Shown here: positions 32,288 through 44,029 of the stretch, one piece after another | Position numbering within the stretch: the stretch's first letter is position 1 | Layout: each line of letters begins with the position of its first letter | Source: Coix lacryma-jobi var. lacryma-jobi | Taxonomy: Eukaryota; Streptophyta; Magnoliopsida; Poales; Poaceae | Reading direction: 5' to 3' | Assembly (NCBI GenBank): GCA_009763385.1 | Contig: CM019822.1 | Span: 25,724,842 to 25,788,841, forward strand | DNA: 64,000 nucleotides | Notes under the pieces: generated by a model | Database searches by the model: none | Told to the model about the DNA's origin: nothing | Seen by the model: only the letters and a program-made list of their open reading frames with translations | Position numbers and translations under genes: made by a program

Positions 32288-34037
32288 AATCAGATATGCT
32301 GACAGAACAGCTTCTTTCACCGCCATTTCGATTTCTCTTAGCAAACCTTTTTCCACTTCCCTGTCCAAACCAGCGCATTTCACCGTAATCCCTGGATACC
32401 AGATGTGTAATATCTACAGCTTTTTAGCATACTTGGTTTGCAGTGCAATTTTTTTTTTCGGCAGTGTACAAATTCGTACTAGGTCCTTATTATTATGAAT
32501 TTAATTGCATCCTTATATGAGGATCATGGGATCTCAAGTACATGTGTATCTTATTTAATAGTATGTACGTATGTTGTCATCCTCAAAAAGAATGACTCCG
32601 TCCCTAAACAATTGTCTTGTTTAACGGAAAATAACTTTGACTAGTTTTATATAAAAAAATATTAATATTTATAGTATATAATATCAGTAGATTGATCGTT
32701 GAATCTATTTTTATAATAATTTTATTTAGAGATGTAAATATTGCTAATATTTTTATAAATATAGTTAAACTTAAAAAAAAACGACAGTTATTTAAGGATG
32801 ACATGACTAGTCATATAAAATTGGTGCTAAAGACCTTTAAGTCCTTTGTTGGACAGAATTTGTTGAACCTTCAATCACTTTCAGTTTCATTATCCCTCTA
32901 ATTTGTAAGAGACTATACCTATATCAAATGATATCAGAGTTTTATTTACTCGTAGCTTTGTCGCAATGGAAATTGCTTTGCCTGTTTTCGCACACAAGGA
33001 CCAATCCTTTTCTCCGATCTATCTTCAAGTCTGGTTTACTACTAGTAGTACTTAGCAGCACCAAAAATTCTGTTTAAGTTTAGCTCGTTTTTCCTTAAAG
33101 CAACAACTGGGAATCTGGGACCTCATATAATATTCTTCGTCACCCTGTCTGACAATGACTAAAATGATTGATAATATCATCTGGTATGCATAAAAAAACT
33201 GTATGAGTTCCTACCACAAATAGAGTACAGGTCACGTATGCCCCAATGGTTTGTAGTAGATGAGAATGCGAAGCGAAACTGCTAATGTTTGTTTAATACT
33301 TCAATCAGACAAGAATATTCTCGAGATCTAGTTTTGCACTTTCCTCTTTGTAGTTTGTACTGTATGGGGATTTATGCGAATAAATGCATACATTTGTGGC
33401 ACTACAAGTACCGTGACAGCAGCACAGTCACAATTTTAGATTTTAGGAGTTCTAGTGATGGCATGCTTGTTCCTAAATTGTTTTCACCAGAGTATTGTAA
33501 ATGTGTTTATGGCATGTAAAATAATACACTATTAAACTGAAACTGGTTAACAAGAACTAGTGAACTGCAAAACTACAAAAGTCATGCCTTTTCAGTTCCT
33601 GGAAATAGCACTCTGAATAAAGTAGCATAAAATCACCAACCACCAATAAAAAAATAAAAGAGAGAGACAATGCTGTTCACTAAAAAAATAAATAAAACCC
33701 CAGAAAGGAGAACTGCCACAGTGCCACGGGCCCAACAAGTGATTGCTGCCCCGTCAATGTCGCTGGGAGGCTGGGAGCCAAGAAAAGCAAAGCAAACTGC
33801 AAACCCATTGATTTCTCTCTTTCCTCCTCCGCCCCTGGCTTCCTCCCCTCCCGACTTCTCCTCCAAATCGCTGCCTTTTGTTAGTTTATCTATTTTGCTT
33901 GCACTCTGTTCTTGGAAGGAAAGGTTCGGAATCCGCTCCAAACAAACAAACAGAAATTAATCTCTTCCGTCTTTTTAATGCAGCAGTATATTCATCTTTT
34001 GGCTTCTTTTTTCTGTTTCTTTGATCAGGTGGCTGCA
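32288..34037. other. Intergenic region between bL19 and VAP genes
   Basis: The first about 270 bases are probably the bL19 3' UTR. 32590-32800 is AT-rich with a degenerate Stowaway-like start (GACTCCGTCCCTAAACAATT). From about 33780 the sequence becomes C/T-rich (TTTCCTCCTCCGCCCC) as in a grass 5' UTR. A CAG just before GTGGCTGCAATG (34024-34029) may be the acceptor of a 5' UTR intron of the VAP gene, which I cannot confirm. Confidence 0.45.
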
Positions 34038-36523
34038 ATGGGAGGTAGCGGAACGCTGATCTCGGTTTACCCTGAGGAGCTCATGTTCTTGTGTAAGTTG
34101 TGCGGATTTCTTGATATTTTCATTCGCATTGCGATTGGTTAAACTTCCGCGGAATTCCTCCGTGTTGAATTCTTGCGCGCAGTTGAGCTGGAGAAGCCGT
34201 GCTATTGCAATCTCAAGGTGGTGAACAACAGCGAGCACCATGTCGCATTCAAGGTCCATAGCTTCCCTATTCCGTGATGTTCGCCTCAGATATTCCGCGT
34301 TTTGCTTGCTGAAAAATCGAACCTAGTGTTTGAGGAGAAGAAAACTAAACTAGGTCTGGTCAAATTTGCCCAATTTATTTTCGCAGGTCAAAACAACATC
34401 ACCGAGGAAGTATTTTGTCCGGCCGAACGCGAGCATCGTCCTGCCATGGGATTCTTGCACAATAACGAGTAAAACACCTGCTTCTCCATGGTTATGTTTA
34501 GGATCCTCCGTTTGGATTTCGATGTGTAAGTGTTTGTGCCTCCCTGCCTTCCTATTTGGGGTACAGTTACGCTGCAGGCACAGAAAGAGTACCCACCAGA
34601 TATGCAATGCAAGGATAAGTTCTTGATTCAGAGCACGAAGGTGGCTGCTAGTACCGACATGGATGAGATCCCCCCTGATACGGTGAGCAAGAAATGCAGA
34701 ACTGATTTGTAAGGTTTAGCGTCACATTATCACTATAGCGAAATGATATCCACAGCCATATGCTATATGGTTACATATGTGCAGTTCAACAAGGAAACCG
34801 ATAAGGTAATCGAGGAGATGAAGCTCAAGGTTGTTTACACATTAACTAGTGGAGGTTCAGATGACTCTAGTGTGTCATCTTTAGGAAGCCGGAGCTTCAA
34901 AGCGGCATCTGACGATCTGATGGTGAGATTGTGGCACTTCTGTTGTGATATGCATGCAGCTTGTGATTCACTTATAAATTTTCAGTTTAAACTCTTACTG
35001 TTGATCGTTTGTTTGGCCGTACTTTTCAGATGCTGAAGAATGCAAGCATTGAAGAGGTAATTCGCTTTATCCCAACAATTCTTATCAGTTTTACTTTGGT
35101 ACTTGATCGAAAATCTGTGATGTTTAAGATTTTCCTCTGATGAATTTGTAGAGCGAATAGTTTTGCAAACTTGAATATGATATGCTTTAAACCTTTTACC
35201 ATGATTCTGTAATGTCCTATTGATTGTGCAGTGAGAGAACTGTTACTCCTTTCATTCTTGGTTACTGCCACCGATAGCCACGCCAAAGACAGGGCAAGTT
35301 GTGGCGAGCCGCACTTGCGGCGGTAAATTTGCTCGCCACACTTTGTGACAGCTTTTTTACTAGAAATTTGTGTGGCAGCCTCACTTGTATTCTTAACCAA
35401 ACAGAGGTCTCAGATTTCATGGCGAGCCACAGTTGTGGCGTGGCAGCTGGTGGCCACCCACCAAACGCGCCCTAAAGTGATATTAGGATAATGCCATGGT
35501 GGCATTAATATATGAAATTTGGGAAGTACAAGTCTAAGAAATATCTAAGGAAGATGTTGACATAACATGATTTGACAGTTGAAAGATCATAAAGTGATTA
35601 TGGGGAAGGTACCTATAATTGGGATGTCATAATTGAGGGAGGGAGGAATGCCCAAAAGCCCATGAGCATGTTTCCTTATGTACTTATTAACTATGCTCTG
35701 GGGACAGAATTTGGATCTCTTTTTTTCCTTCCTATTGTCCATTTCAGCCAGAGTAGCTCCCTTTAACCTGATAGACATGTTCCAAGCTTCTAACTGAAAA
35801 TTTAGAGAAGATCTTGGCTTATCCAAAGATATTGTTTCATGAAGTATTCTCATTGCAACAGGAAGTTTGTGCATACTAATCAAGATTGTATGAATGAGTA
35901 AACATGCTTTATGATAACTTGGTCATTTTTTCTCAGTCGCTTTTGTTTTACTCAGATCCAGACAATTCAGCGGTTGAAGGAGGAAAGAGATAACATGCTT
36001 CAGCAAAATCAGCAAATGCAACGTGAATTGGTAGAGTATATCAAACTTCTTTGAATTCATTTTGTTCCCATATTTTACCTGATCATATTGACATTTGGAC
36101 TCTGGCTTGTCTTTTTTTATAAACAATTGGATATTGGCCTAATGAGAACTGTAACATGAGTAAAGTAGTTGATAAAGTTTTTGTGGCCATAGCTAAAGGA
36201 AATCAAAGTAGTTAGCCTGACTGTAGTTTGTTCAGTAAACTTGATGATGTATGCGAAAAGGTTCTTCATCTACAAGCATTGTTGAATATACCCCTTTACA
36301 TTTTAGGATAGCATTTAGGAAAACACGCTCTTTTTATTTCTTTTGTTGAAATTTGTAGATAGCATAACAAACACTACTATTTCAGGATGTGCTCCGGAGG
36401 CGTAGAAGTCGCAAAGGCGATGCGGGTTTCTCCTTGACGTTTGCTGCATTTGCTGGGCTAATAGGTGTTCTGGTGGGGCTCCTGATGAGCCTCATCTTCT
36501 CTTCCCCACCGGCTGATGTATAA
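34038..36523 (+). CDS. VAP/VAP27-type vesicle-associated membrane protein (MSP domain), eight exons
   Basis: Exons: 34038-34092, 34183-34253, 34387-34468, 34567-34682, 34785-34922, 35030-35056, 35956-36030 and 36386-36523; all junctions are GT-AG and in phase, giving 233 residues. Residues 1 to about 122 are the major sperm protein domain (ISVYPEELMFLFELEKP, NLKVVNNSEHHVAFKVKTTSPRKYFVRP, VLPWDSCTITITLQAQ, CKDKFLIQS), the fold that binds FFAT motifs. A Ser-rich linker (SGGSDDSSVSSLGSRSF) follows. Then a coiled coil (about 160-190, IQRLKEERDNMLQQNQQMQREL), a basic patch (RRRRSRK) and a C-terminal tail anchor (about 203-226, FAAFAGLIGVLVGLLMSLIF). Family members sit in the ER membrane and tether it to plasma membrane, endosomes or cytoskeleton. 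The short 27-base exon 6 is the least certain. The exact orthologue is not assigned. Confidence 0.95.
35250..35474. mobile_element. MITE in intron 6 of the VAP gene
   Basis: The left arm TTGGTTACTGCCACCGATAGCCACGCC pairs with the right end, whose complement begins AGGGCGCGTTTGGTGGGTGGCC. The interior is GCCAC/GTGGC-rich. It is similar in type to 11971-12210. The 899-base intron owes much of its length to it. Ends are approximate. Confidence 0.6.
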
Positions 36524-37394
36524 GATGCAAGAAAAGGTTGGAGCCTATGGAAGCATTGTTCAGACCTACATCGGGAAACAGCTCGCTCAGAAAAGAAGAT
36601 GAATTTTCTGTTCTAGTCTCCATTATTATTCTTTTGTTGTTTGCATTGTAGTTATATGAAACGACGGGTTGCAGATCTTTCCACCCGTGCTTGGTTCATC
36701 CTCCATTGGTATTTGTGCCTCGTTTTCTTATTCTTTCTGTATTTAGTATATCAGGACGGAAGCTGTATTCATTCAACTATTGGTAGTGAGGAACTGATAT
36801 AGGAGTATCAAGAAAGAGCGTTGATGTCTATTGTATTAGCCCCTTTGGAACAAAGGAAAAAGAGAAGAATTTTAGAGGATTGAAATTCTATAGGAAAATT
36901 TCTTACGAAGCCCTTTGGGAAAAAAAAGGATTGAGTTTCTACAAATCCTATAAAATTCCTATGTAATAATAGTCTCTTTAGAACGCAGGACAATCTAAAA
37001 AAGAACAATTGATAAAATAACCCAATTTTTAAGCTATGCAACAGTGAACAAGAAAATCCAAGGCATCTGTATAAAGATTGCTCCTACATAAAGAGTTTGT
37101 ACAGTCATCAGCGGGAGGTGGAACTTATCTGTATGGGTCAATGCAAAATTACAAGATTCAGACTACAAATGTTGGAGAAGATGTGTGAGTAAAATTGAGA
37201 AAGCAAAAGGAAAGTGTTCGACGGGATATATTATGGAAGAAAAAAATGGAGAATGTTTCAACAGCAAGAGTAAGTCGAAGGAGATCGCGTACCTCATCAA
37301 AGAAGACATACAACGACATGGAATGACTTAGGACCTGTTTTGTTCTCACCGACTAAACTTTAGCCATTAAAAGTACACACTAAACTTTAGTGAT
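36524..37394. other. VAP 3' UTR and following spacer
   Basis: 36524 to about 36800 is probably 3' UTR. 36835-36990 has a CCCTTTGGAACAAAGG-type MITE-like stretch with a second GCCCTTTGGGAAAAAAAAGG. 37330-37394 begins a CTAAACTTTAG-rich MITE into which the copia element at 37400 inserted. No coding gene. Confidence 0.45.
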
Positions 37395-37399
37395 ATCTG

Positions 37400-37665
37400 T
37401 GTTAGAATTTATATGGGCTTGGCCCAATAATAAATTCTGAAATTCATAATAAATCTCAAAGGCCCATTCATATGTGAGCAAAGAGGGGAAGTGGAACTCT
37501 TTAGTCCCACCTTGCTAGTGGAAGGGGAGGAGAACTTGCTTAAATATGGAAGTTCTCTCCACTTCCTCAAGTCTAGTGTGAGAAGGAGAAAGAGAAGTCC
37601 ACACGCGCGCGCGCGCGCGCTCGCCGCGCCGGGCCGGGCGGGGCGGGACGACTTGCGCGGGTGCG
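37400..37665 (+). repeat. Truncated 5' LTR of the deleted copia element
   Basis: This matches 38316-38581 almost base for base, including a CACACGCGCGCG microsatellite that is longer here. The match stops after GCGGGTGCG, where the sequence switches to pol code. Confidence 0.92.
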
Positions 37666-37667
37666 AT

Positions 37668-37754
37668 AGAAACCTGGCAGATCCCTTTACTAAAGGGTTA
37701 TCACGGAATGGGATAGAAATCGCATCAAGGGAGATGGGTATGAGACCTATATGA
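37668..37754 (+). pseudogene. C-terminal RNase H fragment of copia pol
   Basis: It encodes RNLADPFTKGLSR...ASREMGMRPI then a stop at 37752-37754. The ADPFTKGLS motif is the classic end of copia RNase H. It is fused in frame to LTR sequence by the internal deletion, which makes an apparent 87-codon frame from 37491 that is not a real gene. Confidence 0.9.
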
Positions 37755-38305
37755 GTTTACAGTAGTAGTAACCCAACATTTTTGATCGGAGATCCCGTGA
37801 CTAAGGATCTGGGAAGAACAAGCTATTGGTAAACTGAGGAGAGTAATTTCTAGACCCTCTCTTTGTGAAGATGCAATACTCTCATTGCTATGAGGCACTG
37901 TATGGAAGGTTGGCAAAGACCTTAATATGTTCTATTGGTTTTTAAAAGCAAAGATGCTGTCCTACAGAGTATTCTTGAAAGAACATACCTATATGAGCCA
38001 TGACTGTTAAACGTCGCAGTCTATGAGATTAGGGTGATCTCTAGTAAGCTCATGAAGAGACCATGGAGTATGACGTATATGCTCCACCCACGGAGAAAGG
38101 CTATTGGCAGCCAGGTACTAGCTTAACCTTGAGTAAAACTTGCTTCACGCAAAACTTGCAATTCAAGGCTTAGTCCATTGTTCAAGTTGTGAATAAGTGT
38201 AACTTGAGGTTATAGGCAGAAGTTCAACTTAACAGTCTCTGCTAAACACTAGTATATCAAACAGTAGCGGGAACAGGCAAATCTCTAAATGGGCATTTGA
38301 GATCT

Positions 38306-38314
38306 GGTGGGGGA
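38306..38314 (+). promoter_or_regulatory. Polypurine tract of the deleted copia element
   Basis: GGTGGGGGA lies one base before the 3' LTR start TGTTAG, the position where plus-strand DNA synthesis is primed. Confidence 0.85.
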
Positions 38315-38315
38315 T

Positions 38316-39365
38316 TGTTAGAATTTATATGGGCTTGGCCCAATAATAAATTCTGAAATTCATAATAAATCTCAAAGGCCCATTCATATGTGAGCAAAGA
38401 GGGGAAGTGGAACTCTTTAGTCCCACCTTGCTAGTGGAAGGGGAGGAGAACTTGCTTAAATATGGAAGTTCTCTCCACTTCCTCAAGTCTAGTGTGAGAA
38501 GGAGAAAGAGAAGTCCACACGCGCGCGCGCGCTCGCTCGCCGCGCCGGGCGGGGCGGGGCGGGGCGAGGCGACTTGCGCGGGTGCGCGGCACCTGCGTGA
38601 ATGGTCCGCCGAAATCCGGCTCCTCGCCTTGCGGGAGCGCGGTCTCCTTTTGCAGTTTTAGTTTTTGGTTTCTTGGCCTTCAAGTTGCAGAGTCCTAAAC
38701 GGTTACGACTCAAGAGTCCTAAACCGATTTAGATCGTGATCGCGACACGAGGTCGGTTCAACAGGGCTATATAAGCAACCTATCGGCCACGCCAAAACGT
38801 ATCTCAACACCTCTTGAGTTAGGGTTTGTCTCATATCGCTTTTGCGCTGCCGTCTAGTCGTCTCCAGTCCGTTCGCTTGCGTGCACCAGCGACCGGGCGA
38901 GCAGGTCTCCGGAACCCTCGTCTTTGCGATCCTGCACCGGGAGAAGGCGAATAAGGTTTTTGGGAAGCGCTCGTCGCGCGACTGCTCTCGTCTACAACAA
39001 CGGGTCGTCTACCGTCCAAGTCAGGCGGCGCTACGTCCAGGCGTATTCGTCGTCAACTGCTCCGAGCTATTCCTCCAGCACTCATCGACGATCAGCCAGC
39101 ACCGACTCCGCCACCGTCTTCTCCAGCTATCGAAAGGTACGCCGTTCGTGATCTAATGTCTATGTTTATATTAGATCTTATGTCTTTGATCTTGCCTTTT
39201 AATCTATCTGGTGTACGAGCTATGCTTACACCGATTGTCATGTTTGAGATTATGTTATGCATGTTTTGTTATGCTAGTAAACAATATAATATGAGATATC
39301 TAGATCATCAATTTATCATGATTTATATTCTGGTTTTAATCTGGAAATTGCCTATTCTTTTAACA
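38316..39365 (+). repeat. Complete 3' LTR of the deleted copia element
   Basis: A 1050-bp LTR from TGTTAG to AACA. It contains a promoter-like TATATAAG at 38768-38775 and a CG-rich segment with a CACACGCGCGCGCGC run. The overlapping 104-codon frame at 38842-39156 has no known domain. Confidence 0.92.
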
Positions 39366-39370
39366 ATCTG

Positions 39371-42351
39371 TTTGATTTCTCTCACTAAAACTGACTAAAC
39401 AACGTTCAAGAGGATGCATAAAGACATATATGCCCCTGGCTGCTGTCCAAAGCAACTAAGGTGTTGTTTGGTAAGATGCACAATAACGTAAACGTAATAA
39501 AATCTAGTTCAAATTCGTTTGCGGCTGGTAACGATCACAGTCATTCTTCATTTCCGTTTGCGTTACTATGGTACTGCCAAACAACTCGTAAAAGTAATAA
39601 TTGGGCCTATAAGTTTAGTTCCTTTTAGCTAATCCGCTACTAAAGCTACTAAACTTTTAGTGGGCTTTTTAGTCCCTTTTAGCAGAGTGTGTTTGGTATT
39701 TTAGCTACTAAAAGTGACTAAAGTTTATTGAGTCACTAAAGTAAGTGTGTGGTAATCAAACATGCTCTTAGTTTCGAGTCTTTGATTTTTGTTTTAAAGT
39801 GTTTTTTTTTTACTGTCCTCTGTTGTTGGATCAGCGAGTTTTTTCCATGGCAGTGGTCTGCCATTGGTCCGTTGGTGGTTTTTTTTTCAGTTCGGGTCTG
39901 TAACTTCTCTGCATATACTTAAAACGTATACGTATGGTACGTCGATCTTCACACTATTTCACTTATCACGAATGGTTTGACCTTAAATTTCATAATTCAA
40001 ATGATTTATATTTTTTTCCAAAAAGTATGATCTTTACATTACATTATTTCAACAATCACGAAACATACAGGATACGTTACGTTGCAGGTAAAAAAAAAGA
40101 CGGTATGTTTTAATCCAGCATTTTCACGCGAGGGGGCACTACTTTTGTTTGCTAGGCTGCTACCTGCTAGCGAAAGAAATCAAGAGCAAAATTGATTTCG
40201 GTTGTCTGCCGAACCGAACAGTCCAGTAAGCAGCAGCTGGAGGAAAAAAAAAAGGCGTTCTGATGTGCAAATTAGCTGTTCCATAGCGTCTCCGCCTATC
40301 TGGTGTTAACAACCGGTTACACTGACTCCATTAACCAGCACCAAGAAGCACTGAACTCAAACAATCTGAACATCTGAATATACATACAACTGAGAGAACC
40401 TTTTTTTTTTTTTTGAATCGAACCAAAGCATAGAAACAACTGATCGAGAGAACTAGAGTTCGCCGTTCGGGATAGGAAGCGAAGCAGGAGAATCGAGCAT
40501 ATGAAGAAGAACACAGATATAGGTCTAGGATTACAGGAAGGGAAAGCTCAACGAAGACGGAGGAGGGAGAAGCCAGGGGGGAGGTGGGGTCGTTTGGCTC
40601 TGTTTCCCAATAATTGACGTATCGGTTTTGTACTAAAAAAAAAGAGTTGCCGAGGCCCCTGGCCCATAGAGTTGGCGGCCCAACAAACATATATGCCCGC
40701 CCATTTGTAACTCTTGTAGTCTTGTTAGACCAACTTCATGGCTAAAAAAGTGTGGTTTCCCCTTAAAAAAAAAGAGAAAACAAATCTGGCTAAGCTATCT
40801 GCCTATACTATACTGCTGCTGTGCTGCACGTTCGACTTCGACTGCCTGTAGCTGTAGGAGTAATTGACACATGCACACGGGCAGCTTCAGGGCTCGGAGA
40901 TCGCTGCACGGCTGCACGCTGATGACACTGTTCCATTCATTCATCGATCCCGACTCTCCAGCTCCAGGCCTCCAGCAGCACCAGCAGCTCCAGCCTCCAG
41001 GGTGCCTGGGAAGTACTAGTAAACTACCACCAGCAGAATCTGTGAAAACGGAGGCCTAGCAACATCCACCATGCCCATGCATGTCCCTGTGAATCAAATT
41101 TGCGATATACATTGGTGGTTCTCTGATCGATAAGCAATAAGCATGGACGTCGGTGCACATGCATGGAGAAGGCTTCCCATGCTGCCTTGGAGAATAGTGA
41201 CTGCCTGACTGGTGCCGTGCCGGGTGCGTTGCACTTGCAGGCGCACACTGCGGCCACACCGGCCTAGGCACCTCCTCTGCCTTGCATTGCATGTGCGCTG
41301 GCAACAGATCCTGTGCCCTTGATGATGACTCAGCCGGGAGCAATAATTTAGGCGCATTCGTCGTGGATTTGTACTGAGAATCTTTCGGGACACACGTTGC
41401 CGGGGGGGATCGAGCTCGCTCGCTCACTCACTCTCTCGCGCTCTCTCTCTATATACTGTAGGAGTATATATATACATATCGAGATCTAGGTGGTCAACAT
41501 CGATCTATGACTTGACCTAGGTCTATGTATTACACAAGAATAATGCCATGCATGCATGCGTGTTTCAGTAATTAATTAATAATCTTGCTTGCCGTTTCAT
41601 ACTCATACATAGAATGAGGTCAATGAGGTCTTGTTCTTGTTTGCCTTGCTCTACTTCGCACAACTCATCAAGTATATGTATACAAATTATAAGGTCGATC
41701 TGTGGCATATGCTGCACACCGCGTTTCGCACGATTCTCCCGCGCTAAAATTGGAGCTGTAACCACAAGCTAGCTTAGCGACAGTTTCTCTGAAAACCGCG
41801 ACGCAGATAGCATGATCGTTCCTTATTGCAAGCTTCTTGTTTTTAATTTGTTTCTCAACCTTATTCTATCATATATGTCACGTGAGGTTCACGTGCAGAG
41901 CAAATCAACGCCATCTAGCAGGTAGATCTCGGGCCGGGGGGACGATAAAGAATTACGACGAACGAATGAACTCGATTCATTGTGGTGCCATGTTTGTGCA
42001 TAATAAAAGTAGCAAAATCACCACCACCGCTACTTGCTTGACGGGAATGAGGTTCCTCCGTATCTCCTCCGGCTACGTTAAAAGAGATGCCAGATGCGGC
42101 AATATAATGCAGAAATTTGTTTCTTAATTCGAATGGACGGCATTGCGGCTTTACATACACCAAGAGCGGCTTGTATTTAAAATTTGCAGCGTGCAGATCA
42201 GTTTGATGCTTGTTTAATCTCCGGGCACCAATAATTAGCACAAACGTTTTAATTTGTTCGCTTAGGTTGGTATATACTCCGTAATTGACAAGTCGATCGT
42301 TTGAGCTTGAGCGTGAGAGGACAATATCATTTGGTCTGCCTTTGCCCGCTA
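39371..42351. other. Repeat-poor to MITE-rich spacer, no gene recognised
   Basis: 39461-39592 is a MITE-like unit with GTTGTTTGGTAAGATG and, reversed, GTTGTTTGGCAGTACC ends. 39640-39775 has repeated CTACTAAA/TTTAGTAG words. 40401-40414 is a T-run. 40860-41480 is unique-looking with a GA/CT repeat (41420-41450) and TATATATA; a 123-codon minus-strand frame (41056-41427) has no recognised domain. 41500-42340 is AT-rich. Nothing coding is supported. Confidence 0.4.
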
Positions 42352-42368
42352 AGCAAAAGTCATTAGCA

Positions 42369-43194
42369 ACGGCTGGCGGAGTATTCGTCCTGATCCATTA
42401 GTTTTCCCTCCCACCGCCCTTCGCTCCCCGCCGCCGCTGCCCGTCGCTCCTTCGCGCCGCCGCCGTCCTCGGTTGGTTCCCCTCTCTCCTCCCTCCGGCC
42501 TATGCCGGAGGTTGGAGAGAGTGGGGATCCATCGCTTTTGATACTTTTTTCAATAGATCGAATTTCTAGGGTTTGAGTCTCTCCATGCCAAGTATTGTGG
42601 TATTAAAGATTTATCTCCTTCTTGTCCTCTTCGGCGACGGAGAAGGGGAAGGATGAAATTGTCTTCTCCATGGCGCCTTCGTTGAAGATGAGGACGACAA
42701 CTTCGGCGTCAGCATCTTCACCAGCATGACGACATGGAGATTTTTGTTTCCGGATGACGACATCAAGGCGGAGATGATGTCGTCGTCATGGAATAATTTT
42801 CTCCGGTCTTTTCTCTGTTTTGTTGTGGTTAGATTTGACCACAATGAAGAACTAGGAAGAATAAGTTTCAGATCAGTCTTCTTCACTCTTCGGTGGCAGA
42901 AAGAAGAAGAAGGAAGACACGAGAAAGAAGAAGTTTCTCAACTCCACCTGCAGGAATGTTGGCCGTCCGTTGGGTATCTATTGTCTGGCCTAAAACAATT
43001 GTTGCCGAGTATTTGCCTGTGCGGTCATCCATATAAAGCGTCAAATAGGTTTGGATTTGAGAGTTTGAGCATTCACAGTGTGGGTACAATATAGATGAAA
43101 ATCAGTTTCTGAATATATGTTTTTTCCAGAATACTTGTAATGTGATGATGTACCCAGCTATATTTTAATACAATTCTTCTTTCGTCAAAAAAAA
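42369..43194 (+). mobile_element. Poly(A) retroposon, copy 3 of 3, longest
   Basis: An 826-bp unit ends in an A-run (43187-43194) and has a perfect 17-bp duplication AGCAAAAGTCATTAGCA at 42352-42368 and 43195-43211. The 5' 130 bases are CG-rich (CCGCCGCCGCTGCC). It then aligns with copy 1 from about GGTTCCCCTC onward and with copy 2 from TCTCTCCATG. It has no RT gene. A 122-codon frame (42726-43094) is partly shared with copy 2. The structure indicates mobilisation by LINE machinery. Confidence 0.94.
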
Positions 43195-43211
43195 AGCAAA
43201 AGTCATTAGCA

Positions 43212-43904
43212 GTGACTTGTTTCTGAAGGTTAATCGATCAGTATCTAGCCACACTTTAAAGCTTCAAAGCATGATAATTGATTACAGAGTATACGTAGTA
43301 CACAGTTGACGGTAGCGTGGGTGAGATCTTTATACTCAGATGCTCAAATGCAAGTCACAAAGCTTTATGAAGGAGTACTGTATATGTTCAAATGCTCCAT
43401 GCATGAAAAGAAGCGCCAATGCAAGCCGCCGCCGAGTACGATTAGGACGCCCGCTAGCTGCTAGCTCTAACTTAACTCCTTTAGTAGTACTAGCTTTTAG
43501 CAATGATTTGTAGTGTAGTTCGACCCACATGACACTCTCACATACTCTTAGAATGTGTGTATATATAAGCCTAGCTCTTGATCAAAAGCTAGCTTTTCTA
43601 TCTCTTCTATTAAAATACGAAAATAATATTAAGAGCTAGCGTATAAGCTAGCCATTACGGCTGTCCTTAGATCAGACTATGAGAGCACGGTAAAGTTGTC
43701 ATCATCGTCCTACTTAATCCTGAAAATGATGAACCCGTAGGATCTAATCATGTCCGCTTGCCCCTTATTAATGTAATGATGCTCACTTTTTTCGCCAACC
43801 ATTCCAATAAATAAATCAAAACGATGCTGGGAGACTAGGACCATTAAGCACCGTCACCTACATATACACAAATCCTCAATTCCTCATAACGCAAAGATTA
43901 AAAC
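43212..43904. other. Gene-free spacer
   Basis: AT-rich sequence with AGCTAGC-type palindromes around 43450-43660. No gene or repeat boundary recognised. Confidence 0.4.
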
Positions 43905-43915
43905 AAATCCTCAAA

Positions 43916-43997
43916 ATTTTTTTTGAGACAAAAAGATTTTCTCTGCTTTATAGATCACAAAGCGTACGATATAAGATGTTCAACAGTATAGGCCACA
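43916..43997 (-). mobile_element. Tiny 5'-truncated poly(A) retroposon
   Basis: About 82 bases ending, on the minus strand, in CTTTTTGTCTC plus an A-run are flanked by AAATCCTCAAA on both sides (43905-43915 and 43998-44008). The pattern fits an extremely truncated LINE- or SINE-type insertion. Confidence 0.65.
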
Positions 43998-44029
43998 AAA
44001 TCCTCAAATTTTTCCGATAATCCTTCTTA

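Larger units (their letters stand above)
37400..39365 (+). mobile_element. Internally deleted Ty1/copia element with 5-bp target duplication
   Basis: The element starts TGTTAGAATTTATATGGG and ends TTTTAACA, flanked by ATCTG on both sides (37395-37399, 39366-39370). It keeps the first about 266 bases of its 5' LTR, then jumps directly to the end of pol. The 550-base 3' leader, a polypurine tract and a complete 3' LTR follow. Everything from mid-LTR through gag, protease, integrase and most of RT/RNase H is missing. It cannot move on its own. Confidence 0.94.

Noticed and set aside
37491..37754. An 87-codon gene
   Set aside because: It is a chimera of truncated LTR and the end of copia pol produced by an internal deletion.
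40401..40450. A poly(T)-marked minus-strand retroposon
   Set aside because: The similar flanks (AACTGAGAGAAC and AACTGATCGAGAGAAC) differ by an internal indel and the insert would be only about 40 bases, so chance is as likely.
42726..43094. A 122-codon gene shared between retroposon copies
   Set aside because: The frame is only partly shared with copy 2, is broken in copy 1, and the opposite strand is equally open; a coding role is unproven.
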